This document shows, one piece after another, positions 10,991 through 23,735 of a stretch of 64,000 nucleotides of DNA. The first letter of the stretch is position 1. Every line of letters starts with the position of its first letter. A program made the translations under genes and the position numbers. Below the pieces are notes generated by a model, which saw only the letters and a program-made list of their open reading frames with translations, was not told where the DNA came from and ran no database searches. Source of the DNA: Clitoria ternatea (Eukaryota > Streptophyta > Magnoliopsida > Fabales > Fabaceae); NCBI GenBank assembly GCA_037962975.1, contig CM075674.1:88056501-88120500 (forward strand), given 5' to 3'.

Positions 10991-12645
10991 GGGAAATGAT
11001 GAGGAAGAGGAAAAGGGGGAATTTTTCTAAAAGAAAATTATTTTAAATTATGACGTGGAATTTTTATTTTTTATTTTTAAAAAAATGCCATATGTCACCT
11101 ACGTGGCACTGATGAGGTGGCACAGACGTTAGCCACCTCATCAGTTAACAGTCAACGTCAATGATTCCTTGATTTCACATACCCTAAAATATTATAAGGG
11201 TCAAAATTCTAGGGTAAATTTTTTAGGGGTTTTTTCCTATACCCTAGACTTTTGGAGGGCTAAAAAGGTATTTTAACCATTTGAATTCATTTGAATTTAA
11301 TTATTTAGTTAATATTGTAACATCCCTATTTTTAGTAAGCATCCTTAATCTTATAAATTTTCAATCACGAGAATTCTTAAGTGATAATCAGGGCAGAGAC
11401 CCTTTTATAGAATAAAAATGTAATCGAGTTGAGAAAACTCGATAAAAAGAGATATTAATTGTGTATAATAATACGAGTTATACTTAATGATAAATAATAA
11501 TATAATATTAGGGAGAGTAAATAAAGGACCCCACAGGCAATCAAGAATTGACTATCCGATCCCAAATCTAGTACCTAGATAACAATCTAGTTAGAATAGT
11601 ACCATCATTCATGTAAAATGAGAAAGAATTGAGTAAGTTCCTACACACCTGTTTTATACCAAAAAGGGGCCCTTGGTTGTTTGTTTATACATTTGGATGT
11701 CTGATTCCAACACGGGAAGTCCCTAATGAACCGTTTCAGTAATTCAAACATGACTCCTGAAGAGCCCAAACTCTGATTCAGACTTTATCAACCCCAATTC
11801 TTGGAAAAACTACCCAGTTAAATCAGAACATCTAAGTTCGGCTCAAACACTTTTTATGTTTTAAGCCTAACTTTCTCATATGATATCGGAATCAAACAAT
11901 TTTCATCTTGGTTTCTTCGTTATGAAAAATCTACCAATCTCTATTTCTAGTCTCAAACACAAATTTGTAACCCATCATCACCAACTTGAAGAACCAAGCA
12001 TTTGTACTCTGAAAACCCGTTATTTAATCTCGTTAAATTTCATTAATTTACGAGAAAAATCATAACTCTCTCCTATGAGCCTAGAATCAGTTCGTTATAA
12101 TTTCTTTACCCTCGTATTGAACCGCTCTACAATTTTCATGCAGAACTCGAAAGCTAGTTCGTACCCGATCGTCCTCGAAAAGCCAAGCTTTTCAAGGAAG
12201 TTTTATTTTTGAAATAAGTGACTCAGCTGCAGTAAAATGCTACTATCTCCCTCATACGACATTGGAATTACTTTGTTATTTTTTTCATGGCTTCGTATAA
12301 AAAAACCCTACAAATTTGATGAAGAGCCCAAGAGCTAACTCTCAAAGGATTTTTTGCAGTGAACCTATCTTTTCAAGTTAAAATAATTTTGGAACCCCGG
12401 AAAGCACTTTTCCTTGTTTTGGGCATAACTCTTGCTCCGGATGTTAGATTTTCACATACCATGTATCGTTTCAAAGAGAAAAATGAGATCTACAACTTTC
12501 ATGTTGGGTACTTTTCAAATTCTTGCCGTAGCAAAAAGTCACTTTTTCTCTCAAAGTTAAGTATTAAAAATCGTAACTAGGGTTTCATCTGGTACTGATT
12601 AAATCTAGACCCGACGGCTGGATTTTCCTATATATAGGAAGTCAC

Positions 12646-15226
12646 TGTAACATCCTAAATCTTAAAATAATTCATTAAGTATCGGTGGAATTTCTTTTTA
12701 ATTAAAAAGTGTTAGACATCCGTTATCATCGAAGAATTTCCGAGTCTAATTTCGGACGAGTGAAACGTTACCGAGTGAATCATGTTTGAGATAAGACTTT
12801 CCGAGTGAAGAAAGGGATCTGATTTCGAGTAAGATCTTTCTGAGTGAGAGAAAAACTGTGTCCGAGTGAGACACTTTTGAGTGAGGTAAATCCGAGTGAA
12901 ACATTTCCGAATGGGTCGTTTCTGAGAGAAGTACTTCCGAGCGAAGAAAAGCTTTGATTTCGAATAAGTATTTATCGGGCCAAGATATTTCTGAATAGTG
13001 AATTTCCCGAGTGAGGTGTTTCTGAGTGCGACACTTCCGAGTGGGAAGGCACCGAGTGAGATATTTCTGATTTCCGCGTGGTATGGCACTGATTGAGATA
13101 TACCAAGTGAGTCTTTTCCAGGGGAAGTACTTCTGGACAGAGAAAGACTTTAACTTCGAACAAGTACGTTTCTGAGTGAATAGTTCCCGAGGGAAGTAAA
13201 TATCAGAGTGGTGAATTCTTTCATTCAATTCGTGCTCGGGTCCATATTCAAGTTGCCAAGAGCTTGTGCTTAGATTCATCTTTGAGACTAAACTTCGACT
13301 CCGAATGACCCTTTTGGTTGTAAGACTTCCGAGTGATGTACTCCCGAGAGAAATATTTTTGAGTGAAGAAAGGCTTTGACTCAGGTAAAAATATATCCGA
13401 GTGAGATATTCTGAATGAGGTGTCTTCAGGTGAGAGTGAGACATTTCTGAGTGTGTCACTTCTGAGGAAAGAACAACTATGACTGAGTGTTTCAAACAGA
13501 AACATTTCCGAGTGAATTCCATCCGAGTGAAGCAATTCCGAATGAAAAGAGACTCTGATGAATCCTTCTCGGAAAGAGATATTCCCGAGTACTTTCAATT
13601 TAATCTTTTTACCATGTTAGAGTCGGAATTTGGAAATATGATCAACTACAAAGTTATTCCTCGTTGTCTTAGCTTTCCAGCAAGACCAAATTTATTAAAA
13701 TTCATTAATATATGAGAGGGATATGCCAAAATATCTAAACAATGTCAGAACTGATATTTACTTCAATCATCGAGGTTCTTCCACGTTGCTCTATTCTTCT
13801 AAATTCTAGCAGATTCTCTTTTATGATTTTTCTAAGTATGGGACCCTCTCTATTGGCTTATCCTCTTTTCTTTTAAATATCTTGTTTCTTCTTTATCTCT
13901 TAATATACATGTATCATACTTCTTCACTTCGTTCACGTCTCTTTTTCATGAACGATTTATATCAAATTCTACTGTTGGATCAGCTTGGGGAATTTTGAAA
14001 GTGTAAAACATCACCTCTAATCCTTTTCTTTTCCAATCTTTACTGAAAATCATCAATCAAAGAGGAGACCAATCTTCACTTCTTCTCTTTCACGTGGAAG
14101 TTTGGCTTTTAGGAAGAAGAAGCTTTGGACAGGTTCAGAATTAGAAATTCCAGTCGGAACTTCTGAACTATGATTGGATATAGCATGAGGAGCTACTGGA
14201 ATTCTTTATTCCAGGTAGGGGGAGCGTTTACATTTTAAATGCATAGTTTATGAATGGAGTCGGGATAATATTGTTATCTTCAACGAGAAATCCCGAATAT
14301 GTATGATACGTGTGATATATTATGAAATATGAACTGTATATGTGATGTATGTATTTATGATGAATTCTATGCATGAGATGCAATGAAATATATGATTGAT
14401 GAGGATGATGTGAATGATATTCATGAAGTTTTCATGATATATATATATAAATGCATGTGATGTATAATGATAAAGCATGAGATGCTTATATGATGAACAA
14501 ACGTGAAATATGATGTGGTTTCGAGGATTCCACAAAAGACCTTGGGTAGGACTCAAGGCAAACCTCTTGAGCGGGGCTCGGGGTTTAGCCCGTGACACTA
14601 TCGTTGTCGCTGGGAGTGATTGTGTCACGTGAGAGGGCAAACGATTTGGTACCAGTAAAACGGCCGGATCAGCTGAGAGCTGAGTTATGGCTGAGAGCCA
14701 GTGTTGCAACACAAATTAAAAGACTTAATAATGGATCTATTTGATTGAGCATATGAATGCATTGATATATGTTATTGAGAATAACATGATGATATGATCA
14801 TTTGATGATATGAGAATGAATGATATATGATAAGATTATGTAATATGGTTATGATTTATATATATAGTTATGAATTGGACACTTAATCCGATTCAATAAC
14901 TATCATTTGATATGTTTATGCTCACCACTATTTGTTGTTATTTTTACAGTGGATATAGGATGTAGCGATGAGATATGAGATCACTCAGCCTGCTCAGAGC
15001 ATTATGTATATATATGTATAATGCATGATGCACATAGTTGTTTTGTAGTAGCCTTGGCCGGCTCCTGTGTATACCGGTTTGTAAAATATATGTATTTATG
15101 AATGGGCAGGTTGATGTAATGTTGACAGTATTATTACATTAATCAAATCCCGTTTTAAAATTTAAATTATTTGTGAAAAATTTATTTAGATTTTAGAAAT
15201 TTAATTTTAAATATTAGGATGTTTTA
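12646..15226 (+). mobile_element. Nested gypsy solo LTR
   Basis: It begins TGTAACATCCTAAAT and ends ATTAGGATGTTTTA (the terminal CA has become TA). The flanks are GTCAC at 12641-12645 and GTCAC at 15227-15231, a perfect 5-bp duplication. No coding domains are seen. The interior includes the CCGAGTGA minisatellite (12740-13600). A GCTCACCACTATTTG...TTTTTACAG block near 14930 resembles the 3' part of chromoviral LTRs. It splits the promoter region of the outer LTR. Confidence 0.75.
12740..13600. repeat. Irregular CCGAGTGA minisatellite
   Basis: Dozens of copies of TTCCGAGTGA(A/G) and close variants (TTTCTGAGTGAG, CCGAGCGAAG, CCGAATGAG) recur with irregular spacing of about 12-30 bp. Long chance frames on both strands, rich in Ser-His-Ser-Glu, come from this repeat and not from a gene. 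Confidence 0.85.
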
Positions 15227-15465
15227 GTCACCCTCTCTTAAAACTGCTCATTCTCTTTTTCTCCATCACGTCATCTTTTTCGCCTCCATTGATGCTCAAA
15301 ACTAACCTCTAAAATCACCTCCGTTCTTCACCTAACCACCATGAACCTCTATCTTTCATCTTTCTCCACCACTTCCACCACCCAAAACCACCACAAAACC
15401 ACCATCCTCACCATTGAAACAACCTTAAAACGTAAAATTCCAACACCACCCACGACTCCCCACGA

Positions 15466-15869
15466 TGTAACGCCCCGGACGCTTTGCAGGAATGAACCAC
15501 TCGCCCCACAAACCAACATAAGACCTGTCAGTGTGTTTTTGTCCTCACACACACTTCCCGGGAACTTCCCAGGTGGTCACCCATTCCAGAATTACTCCAA
15601 GTTAAGCACACTTAACTTTGGAGTCCTTAAGTGATAGGCCACCGAAAAGGCTAATGCATTTGTTGGTATAAGTAGTACGAATTCATTTATTTAAGCTGTC
15701 CTCGACTGTATAGTCTCATACCTATACAATCTTTGGACCCCTCTCATTCTGGTATGTATTCGGTTCATTCATGTGCCCCTCCTACTGGAAGCCTTCCAGG
15801 AGTGGCTCCTTGTCCGTGCCTATGCACCGGCGATCACTCTCCGCCCTCAATAGTGACCGGGATGTCACA
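15466..15869 (-). mobile_element. Cassandra TRIM solo LTR
   Basis: On the minus strand it starts TGTGACATCCCGG and ends GTCCGGGGCGTTACA. CACGA duplications lie at 15461-15465 and 15870-15874. It is 404 bp long and carries 5S rRNA-like sequence in the middle, the defining mark of Cassandra terminal-repeat retrotransposons in miniature. Only one LTR is present, so it is a solo LTR. Cassandra elements have no coding capacity and depend on other elements for movement. Confidence 0.85.
15561..15671 (-). other. 5S rRNA-like sequence within the Cassandra LTR
   Basis: The minus strand contains a stretch alignable to plant 5S rRNA. It includes AGTTAAG...GTGCTTAACTTGGAGTA, then GGGTGACCACCTGGGAAGTTC, equivalent to the 5S segments GTTAAGCGTGCTTGGGCGAGAGTA and GGGTGACCTCCTGGGAAGTCC. 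Divergence from true 5S is clear, so this is not a functional rRNA gene. In Cassandra the region retains Pol III promoter-like elements. Confidence 0.8.
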
Positions 15870-16720
15870 CACGACCTCTGTTTTCACCGTTCTTTCTGCG
15901 TATGACCTCTGAGCTTCGTTTTCTTTGATTTCTACCGATCAGTTTCAACTCTAGTCGCCACAAACCATCCTCCACCACCATGGGCAGCCATCACACCACT
16001 TCCGTTACCTCTTGATGGATCTTTTGCATGTTGGCCATTCTAGGCTCTGATCATCGCGTAGAGTCTAATAGTGGAGATGGATCACCGATCGGAGCTATGA
16101 TTTGAAAGTTGAGTTTTCGCCCCTCCGTGTAGTATCCGGAAAAATACGATACCTCAAGTAAGGGGGTATATTATCAGGTATCCTGACATGAAACGCGTGT
16201 TCGGAAAGGTTAAGGAACCTTTGGTCCTTACCTATCTGAGGGCAGGTTTAGGAATTGTTGTTAAAAATTAAGTTATATTTCTGCCGTTAAATTATGCCAC
16301 TTAAATTTTTATTAATATTTTATTGTCGTGTATGTGATTAATTGGTTGTGTTGGCTATTACTAACCATGATGATTAAGTGAACAAGTTAGGTGTTGAGTT
16401 GTGAAAATATTAAGGACCATGGGTGTCTATGTGGACTCCAGTGAATAAGTTTCGAAAAATGTGATAAATGAAGATATAAGGATGGACGGGCATGTGACCT
16501 TTATTGTGTAAATTTATGTTATGTCCACAGTTTTAATAATCATTGAGAAGTGTAGACTACTACCCATATCGTTATATCTGTCCTCAACGCGTTAGCTTCG
16601 ATACCTAAAGAAAATGAAATCAGGAAATAATATTGTTACTAAATATATCATTACTACTAATAGGATCACTATTGTTATTTTATTATTATTATTATTATTT
16701 TATTATTAATTACTACCGAT

Positions 16721-16990
16721 CATAATGGCCGGCTTTGCCGCCGTTCTTAATGGTTTATCTTATTTATTTTTTTGTTACTTTTCTATTATTGAGCATAATG
16801 GTCGGCTCTGCCGCCGCTTTAACTATTTTCCTTGTTCATTTAAATTTTGTCACTTATGTTATTGAGCATAATGGCCGGCTCTGCTGCCGTTCTCGCAACT
16901 TTATTTATTTTCTTTATTTAAAATTTGGTCATTTATATTTATGTATTATAACGGTCGGCTCTGCCGCCTTATTGTTAGTATTATTTTCTT
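16721..16990. repeat. Tandem repeat of about 73 bp, four units
   Basis: ATAATGGCCGGCTCTGCCGCCG recurs at about 16722, 16795, 16868 and 16948, in a spacing of 73, 73 and 80 bp. The GC-rich core alternates with AT-rich filler. It belongs to the outer solo LTR. Confidence 0.85.
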
Positions 16991-18602
16991 ACTATTGTTA
17001 TTATTAAAATAAGAAACACATTATTTACTCATCAATCTGAACGTTATTTTAGCCAAGATATAGTCGATATATTTTCTAAACAAAATATAAATAAACTATA
17101 ACATCCAAAAAATAGGTGGGACCTAACAACTTGAGGACAAATATCTCGAAGTAGGAAACACATAGATACATAGGGGTCAAAAGTAATAACAAAACTATGC
17201 ATGTTGCATCATGAAAAGGATTCTTGTGAAAACTATAGCATACACCGGGGTACGCTGGAGAACATTCGCGTTCGATACCCATGAAGAATCTTGGGAGTAC
17301 AATTGGGTCGGGCATCCAATGGCTTGGATTCACGCCCAATGTCAGACGGTCAGTAGCAACCCTAATGTACTTCGACTAAAGGCGAAGTGTAACTGGGATC
17401 GTGTAGAGCCAACTCCAATTATTATGAGATATGAATGAGAAGATGAGATGGATCCATGTTTATGAGTAGGACTTGTGAGTCCATTCGTACCCAGTGGTGA
17501 GATATGATATGTAAGGGACTCGGTGGGCTCCGATCGCTCTAGTGTGGAAACGTTGTGCCCAAGGACAGCCTGAGTAGGACGACTTCCAATGGATGAGATG
17601 ATGAGAATGATAATGATTATGATGATGATGATGATGGATTTGTTTATTAGACCCACATGCATCATGAGACTTAAACATCAGATAATTCGGTCAAGAGGCA
17701 GTGTTTGTATGGTTACCATAAAAAGTGGATACTTTTTACAATTAGAAATATCATAAGAGAAGAAAGGAAAGAACGACCTGCTAAGCTCCTCGGATCCCGA
17801 TCAATCAATAGTCAAAGTTTTTAAGCCCAGGCTCGGCACTTTCGTAATCAGAGTTGGCTTTGTTGATGTAATAGAGAGATCAGTGTCAGTTTAAGCAGTG
17901 GAGACAGACTCAAATGATGTCTTTCCTGGACTCAATTATTTTGAAAAAAGGCGACTGGATATTATTGATTCTTTAGCTAGCCGAATAGGGAGTCCGATCC
18001 AATTGGATGAGCATACAACTAAGCTAAAAAAGAGGTCCATTCCATTGACGTGGGTACCTATATAAAAACCGATTCCTGACAATACAGACCTAACTCATGC
18101 ATTGCAACATTATTGATTGCCATAGATTGTACATGTGTTGTTTGAATTAATTGAATTATACTATATGTTGACTGGGTAAGCCCGCACCGGGAACCCTCGG
18201 GGTCCAGAGTATATACTCACCCCTTTCCACTTATTAATAACAGAAGAGCCAGAAAATTAGGAACCAGAATACGAGGAGCAGCTGTAAGCACTTAACAAAT
18301 GTAGGATGTTATAGTTAAACAAATTTAGCTAATCAAGTAACAAGACTAAGGATGACTGTACATATTTAAGGGTGCCTGCGTGCCCCATTCTATTTAAGAG
18401 TACAATCACTTGCAGTTTATGGATGACTATGTAAGTTATTTAATACTTGCTTCTACTGATCCACCACTGTTTTACTCGTACAAAAATTTTTTTCCCACTT
18501 TTTCTAAAACTTGTAACATCTTAGTTAAGTAGGATAACCTATCAGAAGATCAGAAGGGTTTATCTTGATTAACCAAGGGTGTTACAAATATTACATTATT
18601 TT

Positions 18603-19020
18603 ACAGGGAAATACTAGTGGAATTTAGAGAGAGTGGATGGGGTAAATAGGGTTTTTAGGTAGAAGGCCTCTAAACTCATTAAGAGTATTCTATACAAATA
18701 CCACAAAGCTGGTACCAAGCCTGAGTGGATTAGCAACACTCAGTAGGAGGGGATGTGTAAGAAATGGAATGAAGAACCCCTCATCCAGATAAGTGAAAGG
18801 AACAAGGTTGATGTTGGGGCTTCTATCTACATTGGGGGTTTTATCTCTATGATTGCACACAGGAAAAAATGGTAAGTATTGTGTTAAATAATTAGTACTT
18901 ACTTATTGCAATAAACTGTTAATTAGAAATGATTTATATTTTGTAGGCTGAGGAAATGCACCACCCCTCGATGGCTTGTGATTTGATGGAGAGAACTAAG
19001 AATAACAAAGTTGGAAATTA
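18603..19020 (+). pseudogene. CACTA PF03004-like remnant, downstream exons
   Basis: One frame (about 18697-18871) reads KYHKAGTKPEWI..., one internal TAG, then CKKWNEEPLIQISERNKVDV followed by GASIYIGGFISMIAHRKKW. It ends at a donor (GGTAAGT, GT at 18872). An acceptor (TTTTGTAG, ending at 18946) opens the next exon, AEEMHHPSMACDLMERTKNN. This is the PF03004 pattern: G-S/A-...-GG-I...H, then ...P....LFE.TH. The intron would be 75 bp. These exons continue the fragment at 9481-9615, separated by nested insertions. Confidence 0.6.
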
Positions 19021-22000
19021 GGTGAATGATAAGGCATGAGCTATTTTGGTAAGTTAATTAATTGCTAAATTATGATAACTATATGTAGTGTGATTATGAA
19101 TCTCTAACTAGTAATATAGTGCGATTATGAATCTGTGATTGGTTAATTAGGAATTTTATATCTTATTAGATTCTGGATGGAAACTTAAAACATTTCTAAC
19201 ATGAAAATACTTTGATGTTATTTTGGATGTAATTGTAATTGAAAATTGTACATAAGACTTTGACTAGTAACTTAGGACTATTATTTTGATTGTAATTACA
19301 ATTATAGACTATAATAGGAACATTTTTTTAGTTATTTTACAAAGATTTTTGAATTTTTTGGTTTCTCCTATTTATCGAGGAAATTCTGTTGAATTTTTTC
19401 AAAATTTAAACTTGAAATATATAGTTAACTAATTTTTATTATCTAAACTATGCAGGAGAGCTATAAGGTAAAGATAGCTAAAGGGAAGATAAAAGGTTGA
19501 GAGGGTGATTCAGGCACAATACCATCTCTATATATCCAAGAACGCATACGGTATATAGTTTCCTAGATACGATAAGTATCCAGGAGCATTACTCCTTAGC
19601 AAATCTCATGATCAACAGCCAAGACTTGTATACATGAGACACAACGAATACCACATGCAATTGTGTAAAAAATATATCGAGCAAATGGAAGCTTTTTTCA
19701 TGATTTGTGGAGAAGACACCAATCATGTCATCATTAGAGACTTTACCCCACATTTCTATAAATTCAACTCAATCAATGCTCATAAGGTATACACATGCTG
19801 ATCCCTATACTTTAAGCTCATGTATCATTAAAGTATTTTATAGATCGTCCCTCATTCTTGCCCTAACAAAAACATTGAATCAGAGTTGGATTTTGACACA
19901 AAGAACACACTAAATTCCTACCAGCCGGAACAAAGGCTGAAACCTTATTCACGAATAATAATAAAAGAAGCCGAGTGAAATTCATTAATGATTGGAAAAG
20001 TTCACAAGAATGAAAAAACTACAGTACGGACTGAGTTAATTCATTTGAATAACTTGATTTTTCTTTCTATTTTCTATCTATCTGTCCAGTTGTTTATGAA
20101 TGTTTTATAATTTTATTTTACATTTGCATATACACCAAATTATAAGTGAAAAAGTAACCATATATTGATGGTCCAAGTCTTCCCTCTATATTGTGGATAG
20201 TGATCAGATTTGCAATGAATGACCACCTTCCTCAGCCAAACTGAACCGGCCATTCAACAAATCACTATGTCCAAGAATGAAGGTTGCCACAAACGGTACC
20301 ATATTTTACCAATAAATTTGGTAAGGATGTACAATTCAATTAATGAATCTCGTTGAAGACACTTATCTTTCTTTTTCTTTTAAATTTTTTTTTTCGATAT
20401 CAAAGATTAAAGATTAATCTTTAGTCTTAATAGTTAGCGTACTAAATAAAATAAGATATTGACTAAATAATTTGCTCCACTCACATGAATCAGTAATTTC
20501 TAACACTAGTTACATATTGTTTTTCTATTGTACAGATAGATAAATAAATAGATACATAAAATACAACTAAGAAAAAAAATAGAAAGACAAAGTAAAGAAT
20601 TAAAAGGAGTGACTTATGAATAGTTAATATTGAAATTGAACTAAATCAATTTAATTAATTATTCATGCGAAATTTATAAATGGTAAAGTTAAACTGTTCT
20701 CACATTTTACGTTCTCAATTTATATGGAAGTCTTGATGTTCTTTTAGAAAATTCTTTCAATTATTATATCACATAAATTAACAAAAGTTAAAATTAATTA
20801 ACAGATTAGTTTTTGAAAAACATTATTATTAATATTCTAATTTTACTTTCATTTAGTCAAACTTCAATATATACTCATTCTTTGTATTTACTTTACTTGT
20901 CACTTTTAGGAATTTTAACATACTTCAAAATCTTGGGGCTTTAGAAAAAAAAAAATACCAACAAAGTTACAGAGTTTGGAGCTTTTAAGCATGTAATTAG
21001 GAATTTGAATCTTGTGTATATAGAAAATGTTTTCAGTCAAATCATATTTCGGTGATTTCTAGGTTTTGAAAGAAATTAATCTTCAATTTTCTACTTAGAA
21101 ATATTATTAGGTTAAAAAAACAGTAATATTGTTTCTTTCAACAACAACTTTATGCTCAAATATATTTTAACTCTGGGATATTTTTGTCAAACAAGTCATT
21201 TATGGTAAATGTGAATTAAATTTTTAAAAGAAATGTGTATAGCCTTAATAAATATTTGTAGAGAAGTTAAAAAAATTATTAATTATAAAATAAAATAAAA
21301 ATTAGTAATAAATAAATAGTTATTTTTTATGATTAGAAATATTCCTCAAACATTGTAATCAATAACCTTATAAATTAAAAATGACAACTTTAAAAAAGAA
21401 TCTTATGAAAAGGATAAATGAGGCTGTCAAAGAATAAGAGAGGGTGTATTGGAAGAGTGCTGCATGATCCAACATCTGGTTGCCTAATCACCAAAAAAAA
21501 AAAATGGTTGCCTGGAAAATTTCAGAAATTTGTAAATTATTTGGAGACATTAGTCTCTTCACAGTGCCATTGTGGTCGCTTGCATCTGCTAAGATCTAAC
21601 ACTTGAAGTGAGGAACTTTCGTTGTTTTCCTCCTATCTTCTGCAATATAATATGGCAATTGCCATGTTCAATGTACTTTCCCCCTCACACATAACTTTCG
21701 ACTTTTTCTTTATAATGGATATTGACCCAACATATACCTTTCTTTTTTCCATTGTTTGATAATTTCAATAACTTTTGGATTTTAATTCATAAATCACTAG
21801 AATAAAATATTTTTTTTTCTCATGAAAAAGTTTTTACAACCGTGATTAATTTTTATATCATTATTATATTAATGATAAAAAATTCATAATTATGATCATA
21901 AACCGTAGTTTGAAAATTAATAACAATAAACGACGAACTTTTTATCACAAAAAATAGATTGCTTTTAGGTTACTCAAACAATAATGAAAATATATGTAAG

Positions 22001-22329
22001 GTTTCTAGATTCAACTAAAGAAAAAGAATCACGAATTTAAATAGAGGAGGCAATTATTTGTAATATATATTTAAAAACAAACTAATGATTTAGACAGATA
22101 TACAGGGAATATTGAATGACTTAGCTAGGATAAGTTTTCAGGAAACTTAATTATATGTTTCAATTTAATTTCTTATAAATTATAAATCTTAGATTCAATT
22201 ATTAGTTTGATATCTCAGGGAGAATATACATATAGAACTTCATATAATTTTAAAATTAATAAATATTTCTTTATATAATACTTTATTTTCCTATATAATA
22301 TATTATGTACAATACATGTAAATTATCTG
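19021..22329. other. AT-rich spacer, no gene recognised
   Basis: The first part may be the decayed 3' portion of the CACTA gene. Short frames at 19707 and 21418 show no family likeness. A CACTAGAATAAAAT-like start near 21796 could be a transposon end, but no partner was found. Confidence 0.4.
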
Positions 22330-22585
22330 GTACGAGAATAATACTTCTGGTATCAGAACCAGTATGAATTCTTTTATATTTTACACCAGTCTAATAGGGA
22401 TTCAGTATTATATCTCCCAGTCTAGTGAGGATACAAAAGTCTTGATATTTGATCTCCATGTATCACACGGTCTTAGCACGTTGATGGGTGAAAGACAATA
22501 TTACTTATGAGGATACTCTGACGCTTAAGTTAGTCTGACTACTTAATATCAGAGCTTGGACGTAAATCGAACAAAGTAATGTACT
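22330..22585 (-). repeat. Decayed Tat-type LTR fragment, cut by the copia insertion
   Basis: It contains GAGGATACTCTGACGCTTAAG and ATATCAGAGCTTGGACGTAA, and shares order and wording with the copies at 6840-7529 and 62290-62700. The copia LTR begins immediately after it at 22586, so the rest of this copy is displaced or lost. Confidence 0.5.
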
Positions 22586-23030
22586 TGTTGGAACCAAAGT
22601 CTGGTTTATATGAGAAAATTATTGATTATTATTTAATCAGACCCCAAAATTTGTTAATAACACATATTAAGACATTTAAATTAAACAAAGTCTATCCATG
22701 TGTTATCTAACCCTTTCAAATAAGTGTTTCAGGATACAAACATTTACATAGGTTACAAATGAAAGGGGGAGTTCATCAAGTTAAAAAGTTTGCCTTGAGC
22801 CATACAAGAAATTTCAAGAAAAGTTTGATTTTAGACTATGCTCAAGAAAAGTCTTATTTAAGCGTTCTCGCCTAGACTTTTCGACTGCTAATCAGACCCC
22901 AGACTTTTGAAGCAACAAGAATATTACTTCGAGCTTACATCAAACAGCGATCAAAATCCATTTTGATAATGCTATGAATCAGGCTCTTATCTAGAAGAAC
23001 TACCCTTATCACCTAAAGAGAAAAGAAGAC
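22586..23030 (+). repeat. Copia 5' LTR, left piece
   Basis: It begins TGTTGGAACCAAAGTCTGG. The sequence is interrupted at 23030 by TGTCGTGACC of the inserted LTR and resumes at about 29279. Confidence 0.65.
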
Positions 23031-23370
23031 TGTCGTGACCAGGATTACGATGGGAGGTCGACCGTAAAAAGAGAACAAAAGAAAAAGGTTTCGAAATCCT
23101 TTAGAAAATCAGGGAGTTGCCACCAATATTTTTTAAGGGTAAAATAGCGAGAAAACCTTGGTTGAGGCATCGGTCGTAAAAAAATGAAATTCTAAGTTTT
23201 GGAGTTGAATTACAAGTGAGGAAGGTATTAACACCTCACTCTGTCTGTTATAAAATGGTTACCTCGAATTGATCACTCACATATTTTTAAATAGCCCAGA
23301 AATTAATTTAACCTCTCAAGAAATGGGACAAACAACACGCACAAGGAAAAAAGAAGTTTCTAAAATAAGA

Positions 23371-23735
23371 TTAACAAGACGTTTCGTCCCAAATATCTTA
23401 AATCGAACAACTTAAATAAATAATAAAAATTATAATTAAAAGTAAAATAAAATAAAAATTAACAGGATGTCTCGTCCAAATTAATCTTAATTTGTACATA
23501 ATAAAAATTAAGAAAGTTAAAATAAAATAAAATGAATAAAGTTAAATAAGATAACATGAAATGAAATGAAATGAGAAAGGGTAAAATAAAATAAAGTAAA
23601 TTGAAATAAAGATTAACAAGACGTCTCATCAAAATTAATCTTTTTATAGGAAATATTATGATTTAACAAATAAAAAAAGATTGAAAATATGAGAAGATTA
23701 ACAAGACGTCCTGTCTAAATTAACCTTTTCCTCGT
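23371..23735. repeat. Four spaced copies of an AACAAGACGTCTCGTC motif
   Basis: AGATTAACAAGACGTTTCGTCC, AATTAACAGGATGTCTCGTC, AGATTAACAAGACGTCTCATC and AGATTAACAAGACGTCCTGTC occur near 23371, 23457, 23610 and 23696. Each is followed by an AAATTAATCTT-like stretch. The repeats are part of the Ogre/Tat-like LTR. Confidence 0.7.

Larger units (their letters stand above)
9652..11278. mobile_element. Pack-MULE with captured gene fragments
   Basis: Terminal inverted repeats of about 285 bp (9652-9936 and 10994-11278) start GGTTAAAATACC and are nearly identical. A perfect 10-bp target duplication, ATTTGAATTC, flanks them. Long TIRs with 8-11 bp duplications are the mark of Mutator-like elements. No transposase is inside. 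The interior instead holds a BLUS1-like kinase fragment (10379-10990), an LRR-like fragment (10021-10086) and a short unassigned frame starting MATTKDFF (10140-10208). This fits a Pack-MULE. The high TIR similarity suggests a fairly recent insertion. Confidence 0.9.
11316..18586 (+). mobile_element. Large gypsy solo LTR (chromovirus-like), nested host
   Basis: The segment starts TGTAACATCCC and ends GGGTGTTACA, inverted ends typical of many plant Ty3/gypsy LTRs. A 5-bp duplication, AATAT, flanks it (11311-11315 and 18587-18591). No gag or pol is found inside. After removing the two nested insertions (12646-15226 and 15466-15869) and their duplications, about 4.3 kb of LTR remains. TATATATAGG at about 12630 followed by a CT-rich leader suggests the promoter and + orientation. 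It sits in the intron of the CACTA remnant. Clade assignment is inferred from LTR size and ends only. Confidence 0.7.

Noticed and set aside
12746..13598. Long reading frames (up to 258 codons) rich in Ser, His and Glu on the minus strand
   Set aside because: They follow the CCGAGTGA minisatellite and overlap in several frames at once; no family likeness.
15561..15671. Functional 5S rRNA gene
   Set aside because: Diverged from 5S rRNA and enclosed in a Cassandra LTR with target duplications.
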